The notes under the pieces were generated by a model. It saw nothing but the letters and a program-made list of their open reading frames with translations. It was not told the DNA's origin and did no database searches. From a bacterium (GTDB lineage: Bacteria > Zhuqueibacterota > QNDG01 > DSAB01), in contig DSAB01000119.1 of assembly GCA_011388275.1 (NCBI GenBank), positions 105,285-169,284 on the forward strand: a stretch of DNA of 64,000 nt, in the 5' to 3' direction. This document shows, piece by piece, positions 35,818-45,986 of this stretch. Every line of letters begins with the position of its first letter. Within the stretch, counting starts at the first letter, position 1. A program made the translations under genes and the position numbers.

Positions 35818-38800
35818 CCAGATTCTCCTCTATGGTTTTGATTCCTCTTTAATTCAACCCGTTCAATATTGACGACAAGTGATTCGTTTTCAATATTCAG
35901 TTTGTATCCATCTCCCCTTTGATTTTCAAAGGGCTGAATATCCAATGCCAGAGTTTCACTGATAATATAATCCCGTTTTTGCTGAATGGCATTTGCCATT
36001 TTCCCATCGGCTTTGTAAAAGATATCGATTCGATCGGTCACGCAATAACCCGCTTCCTTGCGAAGATTCTGTATGCGATTGACGAATTCACGGGCATACC
36101 CCTCATCAATCAGATCATCATCCAGTTCAATGTCCAGGGCGATGATCAGATCCCCCTCTTGCTGAATTATGTAACCTTTCATCGGTTCCGTGACAAGCTC
36201 GACATCATCCAGTTCCACCTTTCCATGACTTCCTTTATCCACCATCACATGGATCGACTCTCCCTGCTCGAGCCGTTCGATCTCTTTATCTGTAAAACCG
36301 CGAATCACCTCCGCAGCCTGATTGACATGCGAGCCGAATTTTGGACCCAAACGTTTAAAAACCGGTTTTGTTTTACGGAGCATTAAAAAAGATGAATCAT
36401 TGGTATATTCGATTTTCTTGACATTGACTTCTTCCAAAACGATCGATTGAAGCTGCCGGATCGCTTCCTGAACAGTTTTTCCTGCACAGACGACAACCCG
36501 CCTGAGAGGCTGTCGAATCTTGATTTTGGCTTCATTCCTTGCGGCGCGGCAAAGCACAACAACCTGACGGGCTCGGTTCATTCGGCTGATAAGATCTCTA
36601 TCGATGGTCTGAAATGCAGATTCCGTGGGGTCCGGATAATCTGCCAGGTGCACACTCTCACATGAATCAACGGCGTGGGTATTGAGATTTTGATACATGG
36701 CTTCTGCCAGGAATGGAATAAACGGAGCCGTCATTTTGCTGACGGTCATGAGCACATCGAATAATGTCTGAAACGCGCTCTGTTTATCGAGTCCCATCTC
36801 GGATTTCCAAAACCGCCTTCGGTTACGCCGTACATACCAGTTGGAGACATCATCGATAACGAACTCCTGAATGCTTCGAGCGGCTTTGGTTACATCGAAT
36901 CGTTTCAGGTATTCACAGACCCGATGTATCAATTCATTTCTGACAGAAATCAGCCATCGATCGATTTCGGGTCTGGAGGCGAATGGAATGGGATCACCGA
37001 TTCCGGTAAATTCATCAATATTGGCATACAACACGAAAAAACCGTACGTATTGATCAACGTACCGAAGAATTTGCGCAGGACCTCATCCAGGCCTTCATC
37101 GTCAAAACGCGTGGGCACCCATGGAGGGCTGACCGTGAAGAGATACCACCGCAATGGATCCGCTCCGTATCGATTCAGAATATCGAATGGATCCACTGCA
37201 TTTCCCCTGGATTTGGACATCTTTCTACCGTCTTTATCCAATATAAGCTCAATGGAAAGACACTGTTTATAGGATGATTTTCCGGAAATCATGGTAGAAA
37301 TGGCCAGCATCGAATAAAACCATCCTCTTGTCTGATCCACTCCCTCTGCGATAAAATCGGCTGGGAATTGTTCATAAAATGTGTCTTCTCCGCAAAAAGG
37401 ATAATGCATTTGCGCATAGGGCATGGAGCCCGAATCGAACCAGCAATCAATGACTTCCGGAGTGCGATGCATGGTACTTCCACAATCCTGACAAGGGAAA
37501 GTGACTTCATCAATAAAGGGTTTATGTAAATCTTCAATGGTTTCTTTTCCCGACCATTTCTTTAAAGTTGCGATGTCGGGTACGGCCTTTTGATTTTTGC
37601 AGGCTGAACAGATCCAAATATTCAGCGGTGTTCCCCAATAACGGTCACGAGACAATGCCCAATCCACATTATTGACCAGCCACTGGCCGAATCTTCCTTC
37701 TCCGACTTCTCTGGGAAACCACTGAATGGACTCATTGTTTTTCAGCAGCTGATCTTTGACTCTGGTGGTTCGAAGATACCACGATTTTTTCGCATAATAC
37801 AGCAAAGGTGAATCACAACGCCAGCAATGCGGATAAGAATGGGTGTACCAGTCGCTTTTATACAAGCGATTGTTCTCTTTGAGATTGACAAAAATCTCTT
37901 TTTCCAGCGCCTCCTCTTTGACATAACGGCCTTTCCATAGCGGAACCCGTTCATTGAAGCGTCCCTGATCATCCACAGTATGCTTCGCGGGCAGACCGAC
38001 CCGCATTCCCAATCGATAATCGTCTTCACCGTACATCACCGCGGTATGAACCACTCCCGTCCCCTCTTCTGTCGTGACAAAATCGTCACAGGTCACATAG
38101 TAAGCCGGATGGCTCTCATCGGCCAGATTCACAAAATTGAACAGGGGCAGGTAATGCCATCCTTCCATCTCCTCTCCTGAAAAGGTTCGCAGTACGGTAT
38201 ATTGCCCCTCCAGGATATCGAGCCGGTCTTCAGCCAGATAATAGATCTCCGCTTTTCCACCGGTTTCCTGTTTGACCTCGGCGTAAACTATTTCTTTACC
38301 AACCGCGAGCGCCACATTGCCCGGCAGAGTCCATGGAGTCGTGGTCCACGCCAGAATATATCTTCCTTTTCCTTCCGTCAGTTGAAACTTGGCAATAACA
38401 GACCGTTCTCTGACCTCACGATAGCCCAGAGAAGTTTCATGACTGGAAAGAGCGGTTTCGCATCGCGGGCAGTAGGGCAGAATCTTGAAACCCTGATACA
38501 GAAAATCTTTTTCCCATAATTCTGCCAGCAGCCACCACACGGTTTCGATATACTCATTGGTATATGTGATATACGGATCGTCGAGATCGAGCCAGAAACC
38601 GATTCTCCGGGTCATCTCATTCCACTCTTTCAAATAGGTGAACACCGATTCCCGGCACTTTCGGTTGAATTTGTCCACACCATAGGCTTCAATCTGTTCC
38701 TTGTTATCAAATCCAAGTTGTTTTTCTACTTCGATCTCAACAGGCAGTCCGTGTGTATCCCAACCGGCCTTACGCGTTACCCGGTAACCCTGCATGGTCT

Positions 38801-39017
38801 TGTATCGGCAGACAAAATCCTTGATGATTCGGGAGATGACATGGTGAATACCAGGCCTGCCATTGGCCGTGGGCGGACCCTCATAGAAGACAAAGGATTT
38901 CGATTGATTTCGGTTCTCAATGGATTTTCGAAACACAAATTCCCTGTCCCAGAATTCCAGAATCTGATTTTCCAGATCGGGAAAATGAAAGGGCATTTTT
39001 ACTGCATCAAAAGCCAA
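35814..39017 (-). CDS. ileS: isoleucyl-tRNA synthetase, type 2 (IleRS2-like)
   Basis: 1067 aa; GPPTANGRPGIHHVISRIIKDFVCRYKTMQGYRV, GWDTHGLPVE, GRKMSKSRGN. Confidence 0.95.
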   Translation of the reverse strand: MAFDAVKMPFHFPDLENQILEFWDREFVFRKSIENRNQSKSFVFYEGPPTANGRPGIHHVISRIIKDFVCRYKTMQGYRVTRKAGWDTHGLPVEIEVEKQLGFDNKEQIEAYGVDKFNRKCRESVFTYLKEWNEMTRRIGFWLDLDDPYITYTNEYIETVWWLLAELWEKDFLYQGFKILPYCPRCETALSSHETSLGYREVRERSVIAKFQLTEGKGRYILAWTTTPWTLPGNVALAVGKEIVYAEVKQETGGKAEIYYLAEDRLDILEGQYTVLRTFSGEEMEGWHYLPLFNFVNLADESHPAYYVTCDDFVTTEEGTGVVHTAVMYGEDDYRLGMRVGLPAKHTVDDQGRFNERVPLWKGRYVKEEALEKEIFVNLKENNRLYKSDWYTHSYPHCWRCDSPLLYYAKKSWYLRTTRVKDQLLKNNESIQWFPREVGEGRFGQWLVNNVDWALSRDRYWGTPLNIWICSACKNQKAVPDIATLKKWSGKETIEDLHKPFIDEVTFPCQDCGSTMHRTPEVIDCWFDSGSMPYAQMHYPFCGEDTFYEQFPADFIAEGVDQTRGWFYSMLAISTMISGKSSYKQCLSIELILDKDGRKMSKSRGNAVDPFDILNRYGADPLRWYLFTVSPPWVPTRFDDEGLDEVLRKFFGTLINTYGFFVLYANIDEFTGIGDPIPFASRPEIDRWLISVRNELIHRVCEYLKRFDVTKAARSIQEFVIDDVSNWYVRRNRRRFWKSEMGLDKQSAFQTLFDVLMTVSKMTAPFIPFLAEAMYQNLNTHAVDSCESVHLADYPDPTESAFQTIDRDLISRMNRARQVVVLCRAARNEAKIKIRQPLRRVVVCAGKTVQEAIRQLQSIVLEEVNVKKIEYTNDSSFLMLRKTKPVFKRLGPKFGSHVNQAAEVIRGFTDKEIERLEQGESIHVMVDKGSHGKVELDDVELVTEPMKGYIIQQEGDLIIALDIELDDDLIDEGYAREFVNRIQNLRKEAGYCVTDRIDIFYKADGKMANAIQQKRDYIISETLALDIQPFENQRGDGYKLNIENESLVVNIERVELKRNQNHRGESG

Positions 39018-39059
39018 GGACTGCTCCAGATTTTAGAAGAAACCATGTTTCATGAGATA

Positions 39060-39935
39060 TTATTTCTGAATGTATTTCCCGATCAGCAGATCCAGACGGC
39101 GTGACTGCTCTCTGCTGATCATCGACGGATCGGTTACAATCGAGTTGGCCAAAGCGGAGGCACATTCACAATGACGTTCCGGCGGGATATTCAGGATTGC
39201 CTGATGAATTATTTTCTTAACAGCGATAATATTGCGACGCAGATTTTCCATTATCACATCCACGCTTACGGTGTGGTCGTGCCCTTCAAACCAGCAATCG
39301 TAATCAGTAACCATGGCCAGCGTGCAGTAACAGATTTCGGCTTCCCTGGCCAGTTTGGCTTCAGTCAGGTTGGTCATGCCGATCACATCCAGACCCCATG
39401 ATCTGTATAAATTCGATTCGGCTCTGGTTGAGAAAGCCGGACCTTCGATATTCAAATAGGTTCCGCCCCAATGAAGCCGGCTTCCTTCTCCTGTTTCATG
39501 ACCGGCTTCAAATACCACTTTTCTCAATTCCTCACAAACCGGATGGGCAAATACGATGTGCGCAGCAACACCATCGCCAAAAAAGGTATCCTTTCGACTC
39601 CGAGTCCGATCGATAAACTGATCGATAAGGACAATATCAAGGGGCTGTATCTCCTTTTTCATGGAACCTACGGCGGATATTGAAAGAATCCATTCGACAT
39701 CAAGAGACTTCAATGCCCAAATATTGGCCCTGCAGTTAATCGCGGACGGCAGGATTCGATGGCCTCTTCCATGACGGGGAAGAAAAACGATCTCACGTCC
39801 ATGTAACTCGGCGATATCGAATTCATCGGAAGGATCACCAAAGGGTGTGTCGACGTGAATTCTGCGCTTAATCTGTATTTCATCCACGCTGTAGAATCCA
39901 CTGCCACCGATAATTCCGATACGCTTCTTGCTCAT
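39060..39935 (-). CDS. mtnP: S-methyl-5'-thioadenosine phosphorylase
   Basis: IGIIGGSGFY, FLPRHGRGHRILPS, INCRANIWALK, GMTNLTEAKLAREAEICY. Confidence 0.92.
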   Translation of the reverse strand: MSKKRIGIIGGSGFYSVDEIQIKRRIHVDTPFGDPSDEFDIAELHGREIVFLPRHGRGHRILPSAINCRANIWALKSLDVEWILSISAVGSMKKEIQPLDIVLIDQFIDRTRSRKDTFFGDGVAAHIVFAHPVCEELRKVVFEAGHETGEGSRLHWGGTYLNIEGPAFSTRAESNLYRSWGLDVIGMTNLTEAKLAREAEICYCTLAMVTDYDCWFEGHDHTVSVDVIMENLRRNIIAVKKIIHQAILNIPPERHCECASALANSIVTDPSMISREQSRRLDLLIGKYIQK

Positions 39936-40004
39936 CCAGTATTCTCCTGTTTCATTGGATGCATCTTTTCATATCCTTAAAAGTTAAATCATGCTCAAAT
40001 AGTT

Positions 40005-40589
40005 TTACTCTTCATTATTCTCTCTGCTGTCATGAGCGGTAAAAGGTTTTCGATCCCGTTTGTGCTCTGAAGAAAGGCGTATATCATTGACTGTTCTGAT
40101 CGCCTCTCTTCTGTCCATGGCACGACCCGCACGAAAAAACATGAATGTGCCCAAGGTTCCAAACCCCAGAGTGGTTGCGGCTAAAACATTTCCCGATTCT
40201 TTTCCCAGCATCGACCCCAGGAAGAAACTGCTTCCAAAGCTTAACACACCACCCCCCAGGGTGTATATCACCGTGTTCTTACTGGTTTTTACAGATTGAA
40301 TCTCTTCTTCAGAGATACCTCTTCCAAATTGATCATACACAGGAGGCTTTCGCCTGATCAGCCGGATTGTATTCTTGGGTACTGAGATCGCACTATTTTG
40401 ACTGGCAAGCAGAACCAGCTGATGCGGTTCGGATTTCATCACTGTGCCCTGAATTTTTTCTCCGTTCTGCAATATGATTTCCAGAAAATTGGAGGGTTCT
40501 GCCTCTTCAAAATGGATATATGGCCGCTTGGCACATCCTGTCAATCCCGTCAGCACGATAACAGACAGGATGATTTTGCTCTTCACCAT
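40005..40589 (-). CDS. lipoprotein of unknown function (small beta domain plus Gly-rich hydrophobic segment)
   Basis: MVKSKIILSVIVLTGLTGC lipobox; LEIILQNGEKIQGTVMKSEPHQLVLLASQNSAISVPKNTIRLI; TM segment TLGGGVLSFGSSFFLGSMLG. Confidence 0.65.
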   Translation of the reverse strand: MVKSKIILSVIVLTGLTGCAKRPYIHFEEAEPSNFLEIILQNGEKIQGTVMKSEPHQLVLLASQNSAISVPKNTIRLIRRKPPVYDQFGRGISEEEIQSVKTSKNTVIYTLGGGVLSFGSSFFLGSMLGKESGNVLAATTLGFGTLGTFMFFRAGRAMDRREAIRTVNDIRLSSEHKRDRKPFTAHDSRENNEE

Positions 40590-40675
40590 AAAAACCTCCC
40601 GCGATAAGACAAATAAATCCGTATCGACATGTGAAATATGCCAAAACGGAAGTCTTCTAAACAGCATTTTTTCGA

Positions 40676-41191
40676 TTAGCGGTCTTGAGCAGATTCGGGC
40701 CTTGAATGACCTTTTCTGGACAGACTATCACCGTTTACAACATCATCGATTTCCAAAACCCGTATCAGCTCAATCTGGGATTCCAATAAATGTTTCAACC
40801 TTTTAGAAAATGATTCTTTTTGTGATCGAAGAATATTGAGTTCATTCTTCATTTTATCGATCTTTCCCCTGGCCTCATCCAGAATCCTCTCGGCTTTAAG
40901 TTCCGCTTCCCTCAGAATGATCTGGGCTTCCCGTTTGGAATTTTCCTTTGATTGGGTTACGGATTCCTGAGCGTTCATCAATGTCTCTTGAAGTGTTTTC
41001 TCGACCTGCTGATAATCCCGAAGCTGGGTTTTCAGTTTTATCACTTCATCATTCAGTCTTTTACGGTCATTCAAGATCTCTTCAAACTCTTCGGAGACCA
41101 TCTCGAGAAACGCCTCGACTTCAGACGGATCAAATCCGCGAACCTTAACCTTAAAATCTTGTTTTTTGATTTCAAGAGGTGTTAATTTCAC
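40676..41191 (-). CDS. DivIVA-domain protein
   Basis: LTPLEIKKQDFKVKVRGFDPSEVEAFLEMVSEEFEEIL followed by coiled coil. Confidence 0.9.
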   Translation of the reverse strand: MKLTPLEIKKQDFKVKVRGFDPSEVEAFLEMVSEEFEEILNDRKRLNDEVIKLKTQLRDYQQVEKTLQETLMNAQESVTQSKENSKREAQIILREAELKAERILDEARGKIDKMKNELNILRSQKESFSKRLKHLLESQIELIRVLEIDDVVNGDSLSRKGHSRPESAQDR

Positions 41192-41267
41192 CGTTTTTCA
41201 CTCCCTGAACAACCGGTCTTGCATCATGATCCAACAAACAGCGGAATTGAAATGAATGAATTTTTTC

Positions 41268-41296
41268 AATATAAACCTTTCTCTCACAAAATGCAA
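41268..41296 (-). promoter_or_regulatory. promoter of DivIVA gene
   Basis: Minus strand TTGCAT-17 bp-TATATT. Confidence 0.5.
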
Positions 41297-41310
41297 CTAT
41301 ATTTTAGAAC

Positions 41311-43317
41311 TCATCGAACGTATAGTAATTTCATTGTGTTAACCGTTTTTGCACTTCGAAAACGGCAAAAATATATCCCGGAAGGCACCGACATTCCGGC
41401 ACTGTTGTTCCCGTTCCATATCACTTCATTGATTCCCTGTGAAACATTCTGATCCAGCAGAGTCGTGATTCTTTGTCCGCGCAGGTTGAAAATTTCCAAA
41501 GTCACACGGGCGCTTTCGTAAACTGAAAAACGTATTCTGACCGATTCGTTAAACGGATTGGGGTATGCCGAAAGAAGCCGAAACCCTTCAGTTTTTTCTC
41601 CACCGACGAAATATCCAAGAGTGGTATCCGTTGAAATTGTATATAAGCGATGGGGAGAATCCAGAGGGACCTGATGCATGGAACCATCTTGCCAGGTTTC
41701 AAAATAGAATTGAATTTCATCAAAGACGTCCTCACCGGGAAGTCGAAAGCGAACCCTGAAATCGGATTGATTTGATGGTATGAACGCCGGGTATTTTACG
41801 AAATTCGATGAACGGTTGCATCGATAGTGTATAAATACCGAATCCGGTTTGATGTCATCCTTGTAAAAAACATCGCTTTCAAGAACAAATTCACCGTTTG
41901 AAAGATCGGAAACAGCGGACACACGGGTGAAGATCGGTCCATGGAAAAAGACCGCTTCATAAGCATTGATAATACCCCATCCCAAATCATTGTCCGGAGT
42001 CTCCCACTGAGAGGCGGTTTGCCGAAGCGCTTCACGCACTTCCATGGGAGTCAGTTCAGGACGGGCCTGCAGCATCAGCGCACACACACCGGCAGCCAAA
42101 GGGCTGGAAAAGGAAGTTCCGCTTACACCGTAATATCCGCCGTATGAATGTAAATCGACGGTTACAACACCCGTTCCCAAAGCCATGACATCCGGCTTGA
42201 ACCGGCCATCCGCAGTCGGACCGACCGAACTGAAATAGGTGGAATTTCCACCCGCTGTGACGGCTCCCACAGCAATCACACTGTCCCCATCAGCAGGACT
42301 GATAATATAATGCCAGGGTTCATGCCTGGAATTTCCCGCGGCTGACAGAAAGACAACTCCTTTTGAAACAGCAATGTCGGCAGCCACAGTAGGAATAAAC
42401 GTGTCTCCATCCAGATCTTCTGTACGATAATCCGGACCGTTCACGAAAGTATAAAAAGCCAGTGAATTTGTGACAATATCCACACCTCTGGATTCAAGCC
42501 ATTCCAGACCGGCCACCCAATAATCGATCTCAATCGTATCATCCGAGACATCGACCAGCTCGGTTTTGGCCAGAGCAAAAGAGGCTTCATGAGCAGCCCC
42601 CATCATGTAACCGGGATGATAGGCACCTATCACTGCAAGCACCTGGGTCCCATGAATTTGCTGCTCCGGATGATCTCCATATTCATTTGACGTAATAAAA
42701 TCATTTTGAACAAAATCATATTCTGTATAGATGTGTATATCGGAAAGCGCAATATGTGTTCTCGTATTGAATCCTGTATCGAGCAGCCCCACACGGACAC
42801 CCTTGCCTGTAAGCCCCAGGGCATGCACTTCAGGTAACCGGATCTGACCAAGCTGAACCGCGCTGTATCCGTAAAGGTCGTCCACACGGGATGAAGATTT
42901 GGAAATGCTTCGAGGATGTTGATCTGGTTCGGGATTGTGTTTCCAGGTTCGCACAGGATGGATCGTCCTTACAAATGGTAAAGATTGAAGTCTGGATATG
43001 ATGGATTCGGAACACCGCACTGTAACCGCGTTAAGCCATCGTGATCTCTGAATCACTTGACAACCCATCCTTTCGATGGCATTCAGATAAGGCTGATAGA
43101 TCGGAATATCCCGGCTGTCCCAGCTTCCGGTACTGCCCCTTTTTAATCTTCGCTCCACTGCCAGCGGATGAATCCCATTCTGCAAAGGATTCCACTGTTC
43201 GGCAGCCGGTACCTCTTTGTCTGTAAAGAATATCCAAATTTTCTTTTCTGCTTCGCCGGGAAGCACCGTATCTGTAAAGCAAAACAGAATGATAAGGCAA
43301 CACAATATCCCTTTCAT
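41311..43317 (-). CDS. secreted S8 (subtilisin) serine protease with FlgD/T9SS-like C-terminal domain
   Basis: VGLLDTGFNT, GTQVLAVIGA, GTSFSSPLAAG triad motifs; C-terminus AYPNPFNESVRIRFSVYESARVTLEIFNLRGQRI...NGNNSAGMSVPSGIYFCRF. Confidence 0.92.
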   Translation of the reverse strand: MKGILCCLIILFCFTDTVLPGEAEKKIWIFFTDKEVPAAEQWNPLQNGIHPLAVERRLKRGSTGSWDSRDIPIYQPYLNAIERMGCQVIQRSRWLNAVTVRCSESIISRLQSLPFVRTIHPVRTWKHNPEPDQHPRSISKSSSRVDDLYGYSAVQLGQIRLPEVHALGLTGKGVRVGLLDTGFNTRTHIALSDIHIYTEYDFVQNDFITSNEYGDHPEQQIHGTQVLAVIGAYHPGYMMGAAHEASFALAKTELVDVSDDTIEIDYWVAGLEWLESRGVDIVTNSLAFYTFVNGPDYRTEDLDGDTFIPTVAADIAVSKGVVFLSAAGNSRHEPWHYIISPADGDSVIAVGAVTAGGNSTYFSSVGPTADGRFKPDVMALGTGVVTVDLHSYGGYYGVSGTSFSSPLAAGVCALMLQARPELTPMEVREALRQTASQWETPDNDLGWGIINAYEAVFFHGPIFTRVSAVSDLSNGEFVLESDVFYKDDIKPDSVFIHYRCNRSSNFVKYPAFIPSNQSDFRVRFRLPGEDVFDEIQFYFETWQDGSMHQVPLDSPHRLYTISTDTTLGYFVGGEKTEGFRLLSAYPNPFNESVRIRFSVYESARVTLEIFNLRGQRITTLLDQNVSQGINEVIWNGNNSAGMSVPSGIYFCRFRSAKTVNTMKLLYVR

Positions 43318-43351
43318 CCTCGCTCCTCGTGCCGAAAGATATCTTTCTATA

Positions 43352-43380
43352 ATAATACGAAAGTGATTTTAAAGAAACAA
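43352..43380 (-). promoter_or_regulatory. promoter of S8 protease gene
   Basis: Minus strand TTGTTT-17 bp-TATTAT. Confidence 0.4.
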
Positions 43381-43394
43381 CGATGAATTTGTTC

Positions 43395-43423
43395 TTGATT
43401 TAATAGTGAAGAGGTCCTATATT
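43395..43423 (+). promoter_or_regulatory. promoter of glycosyltransferase gene
   Basis: TTGATT-17 bp-TATATT; overlaps the TTG start of the track ORF. Confidence 0.5.
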
Positions 43424-43448
43424 GATAGCGGTTCCTCCTACAAACCTG

Positions 43449-44567
43449 ATGACGGATCCCATGATTCTATTTCTCTTCACAGGTGCGCTCTTCCTCTTTT
43501 ATGCCTTACTGCTCACCTGGCTTTCCGGAGGTTTCCGGCGATTGCGCCCGTCTTTAATTCGGCACTATCCATCTCTCAGCATTATTGTACCCGCTCATAA
43601 TGAAGCACGTCATCTTCCGGTTCTGTTAAGCTGTCTTGAACGACAAATTTACCCGTCCGACCGGCTGGAAATCATTCTGGTCAATGACCGTTCAAATGAC
43701 GGAACGGAAAAGATCATGAAAAACTTCGTGAATCATCATGCCAGATCCTTCATGATTTCGATCAAAGATGTCGATGAGGAATTCTCACCCAAGAAATACG
43801 CCATTACCCGCGGAATTGAGTCCGCGACAGGTGAAATCGTTCTCACAACCGATGCCGATGCGATACCCGGTCCCCGCTGGGCGGAAGCTATGGCCGGCTG
43901 TTTCGCTCCCGACACGGACATGGTGATCGGGTACGCGCCTTATCGAACCGACGGCCCGTATGATTCTTTTTTTCATCGTCTTTTGGCTCTTGAATATTTT
44001 GTACTGGGATGTATCGGAGCCGCCTCTCTGGGGCGTGGATATCCAATATCCGCCAATGGAGCCAATTTGGCCTACAAGAGGAAGCGATTTATATCAACCG
44101 GAGGATTCGGTCCTGGACGGTGCATGATATCGGGTGACGATGATCTGCTCCTTCACCGGTTTCGATATGAGCGGGGCTTCCATGTCCGTTATGCCCTGTC
44201 CCGGGATGCCCGGGTCTTTAATAATCCTCCTTCCACCCTCCTTCGCTTTATCAAACAGCGTCTGCGCTTTTCGTCCAAACATCTGCGTTATCCTCCCAGG
44301 CTTCTCGCAGCCATGAGTCTCACGTATGCCTTTTATTCAGGGATTCTTTTGCTGATTGCCGGATCCATTCTTATGCCCTCATTGCGATGCGGCACTGCGA
44401 TCCTTCTGTCAGGGAAAATCGCAGTGGAACTGTTTTTTCTGAGCCGCGGGAAACCATATCTCGAACAGCGAAACCTGATTCGATATTATCCCTTTGCCTT
44501 TTTTCCCCATCTCCTCTATGTTGTTTTAATTCCTTTTTTCGCGCGATTTCTACGAACCCGCTGGTAA
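43449..44567 (+). CDS. family 2 glycosyltransferase, membrane-anchored
   Basis: SIIVPAHNEARHLPVLLSCL, LVNDRSNDGT, TTDADAIPG, GANLAYKR, KQRLRFSSKH; N- and C-terminal TM segments; start revised because the track start overlaps the putative -10 box. Confidence 0.88.
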   Translation: MTDPMILFLFTGALFLFYALLLTWLSGGFRRLRPSLIRHYPSLSIIVPAHNEARHLPVLLSCLERQIYPSDRLEIILVNDRSNDGTEKIMKNFVNHHARSFMISIKDVDEEFSPKKYAITRGIESATGEIVLTTDADAIPGPRWAEAMAGCFAPDTDMVIGYAPYRTDGPYDSFFHRLLALEYFVLGCIGAASLGRGYPISANGANLAYKRKRFISTGGFGPGRCMISGDDDLLLHRFRYERGFHVRYALSRDARVFNNPPSTLLRFIKQRLRFSSKHLRYPPRLLAAMSLTYAFYSGILLLIAGSILMPSLRCGTAILLSGKIAVELFFLSRGKPYLEQRNLIRYYPFAFFPHLLYVVLIPFFARFLRTRW

Positions 44568-44619
44568 CCGAAATGTAAGGTTAATCCCGACAGCATTTAT
44601 CCATGATTCTGTTTTTCAG

Positions 44620-44648
44620 TTGACAAACAGAAAGACTTTCCGTATCTT
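44620..44648 (+). promoter_or_regulatory. sigma70-type promoter upstream of SPT-like gene
   Basis: Consensus TTGACA-17 bp-TATCTT. Confidence 0.55.
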
Positions 44649-44780
44649 CTTTGGATGCCATTTTAAGCATGACCACGTTTCATATTCCTGGATTTCAATT
44701 TTTCACCCGAATCTTTTCGCTGATACCTGTTCTGGAAACGAGAATTGAATCTTATGATGAAAAGCCGAAAGGAGAATTCT

Positions 44781-45968
44781 GTGGATATTTTTGATAAATG
44801 TCACAAGTTTACTCGAGCCAAAGAAGCCATCGCCGCAGGTATTTACCCCTATTTTCAACAAATCCAATCCGGCCCCGGTTCTGAAGTCATCATCAATGGA
44901 AAATCGATGATCATGATCGGATCCAACAACTATCTGGGTTTAACAGGCCATCCAAAAGTCATTGAAGCCGGAATATCGGCTATTCGGAAATACGGGACCG
45001 GATGTACCGGATCCCGTTTCCTGAACGGGACCCTGGACATTCACGAAGAGCTGGAAAAACGGCTTGCACGCTTTCTCAATCGCGAAGCGGTTCTCTGTTT
45101 CAGCACCGGTCATCATGTCAACCAGGGCTGCATATCCACGCTGGTCGGCAAGAAAGACATCGTATTTACGGACCGGGCAGACCACGCCTCGATCGTCGAT
45201 GGAACGCGACTGACTTTCGGTAAAATCGTCAAATACAAACACAATGACATGGAAGACCTGTGCCGGGCCCTGAAGCATTATGAAAATCATAGTGCCGGAA
45301 AAATGATTGTCACCGACGGTGTTTTCAGTATGGAAGGCGATATAGTCAATCTTCCGGGACTGGTTAAGCTTGCAAACCAATTCAATGCTCGCGTGTACGT
45401 AGATGACGCCCACTCCGTGGGTGTTCTGGGAAAACACGGAAGGGGAACCGGAGAACATTTCGGTCTCGAAGATCAAATTGACCTTCAGATGGGAACCTTC
45501 AGCAAATCCTTCGCTTCACTGGGCGGTTTCGTCGCCGGAGATGAAGATGTCATTCACTATATCAAACACCATGCCCGTTCTCTGATTTTCACTGCCAGCG
45601 CCCCTCCGGCCTCGGTTGCCACGGTTCTGGCCGCTCTGGATATAATTGAATCAGAACCCGAACGTATCGAACAGTTGAGAAAAATCACTCAAAAGATGAA
45701 ACGGGGTTATGACTCTCTGGGTTTCGACACCGGAAAAAGTGAGACTCCCATTATTCCCATCAAGATCGGAAAGGAAGAAGACTGCTTGATGTTCTGGAAA
45801 CTTCTGTTCGATAACGGCATTTTCGCAAATCCCTCCATCAGCCCGGCGGTCCCCCCCGGCGAAGCCATCATCCGGACCAGTTATATGGCCACCCACACGG
45901 AAGATGAACTAAATCAAATTCTGGAAATCTTCGCCCGATTGGGCAAGCAATTCGGAATTATTCCATAA
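44781..45968 (+). CDS. alpha-oxoamine synthase family PLP enzyme, serine palmitoyltransferase-like
   Basis: SNNYLGLTGHPKVIEAG, GTGCTGSRFLNGTLDIHEELE, DDAHSVGVLGKHGRGTGEHF, GTFSKSFASLGGF PLP lysine; GTG start with AAAGGAG SD (track ORF from TTG 44745). Confidence 0.8.
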   Translation: MDIFDKCHKFTRAKEAIAAGIYPYFQQIQSGPGSEVIINGKSMIMIGSNNYLGLTGHPKVIEAGISAIRKYGTGCTGSRFLNGTLDIHEELEKRLARFLNREAVLCFSTGHHVNQGCISTLVGKKDIVFTDRADHASIVDGTRLTFGKIVKYKHNDMEDLCRALKHYENHSAGKMIVTDGVFSMEGDIVNLPGLVKLANQFNARVYVDDAHSVGVLGKHGRGTGEHFGLEDQIDLQMGTFSKSFASLGGFVAGDEDVIHYIKHHARSLIFTASAPPASVATVLAALDIIESEPERIEQLRKITQKMKRGYDSLGFDTGKSETPIIPIKIGKEEDCLMFWKLLFDNGIFANPSISPAVPPGEAIIRTSYMATHTEDELNQILEIFARLGKQFGIIP

Positions 45969-45986
45969 ACAAGAATGAGGGAATCG

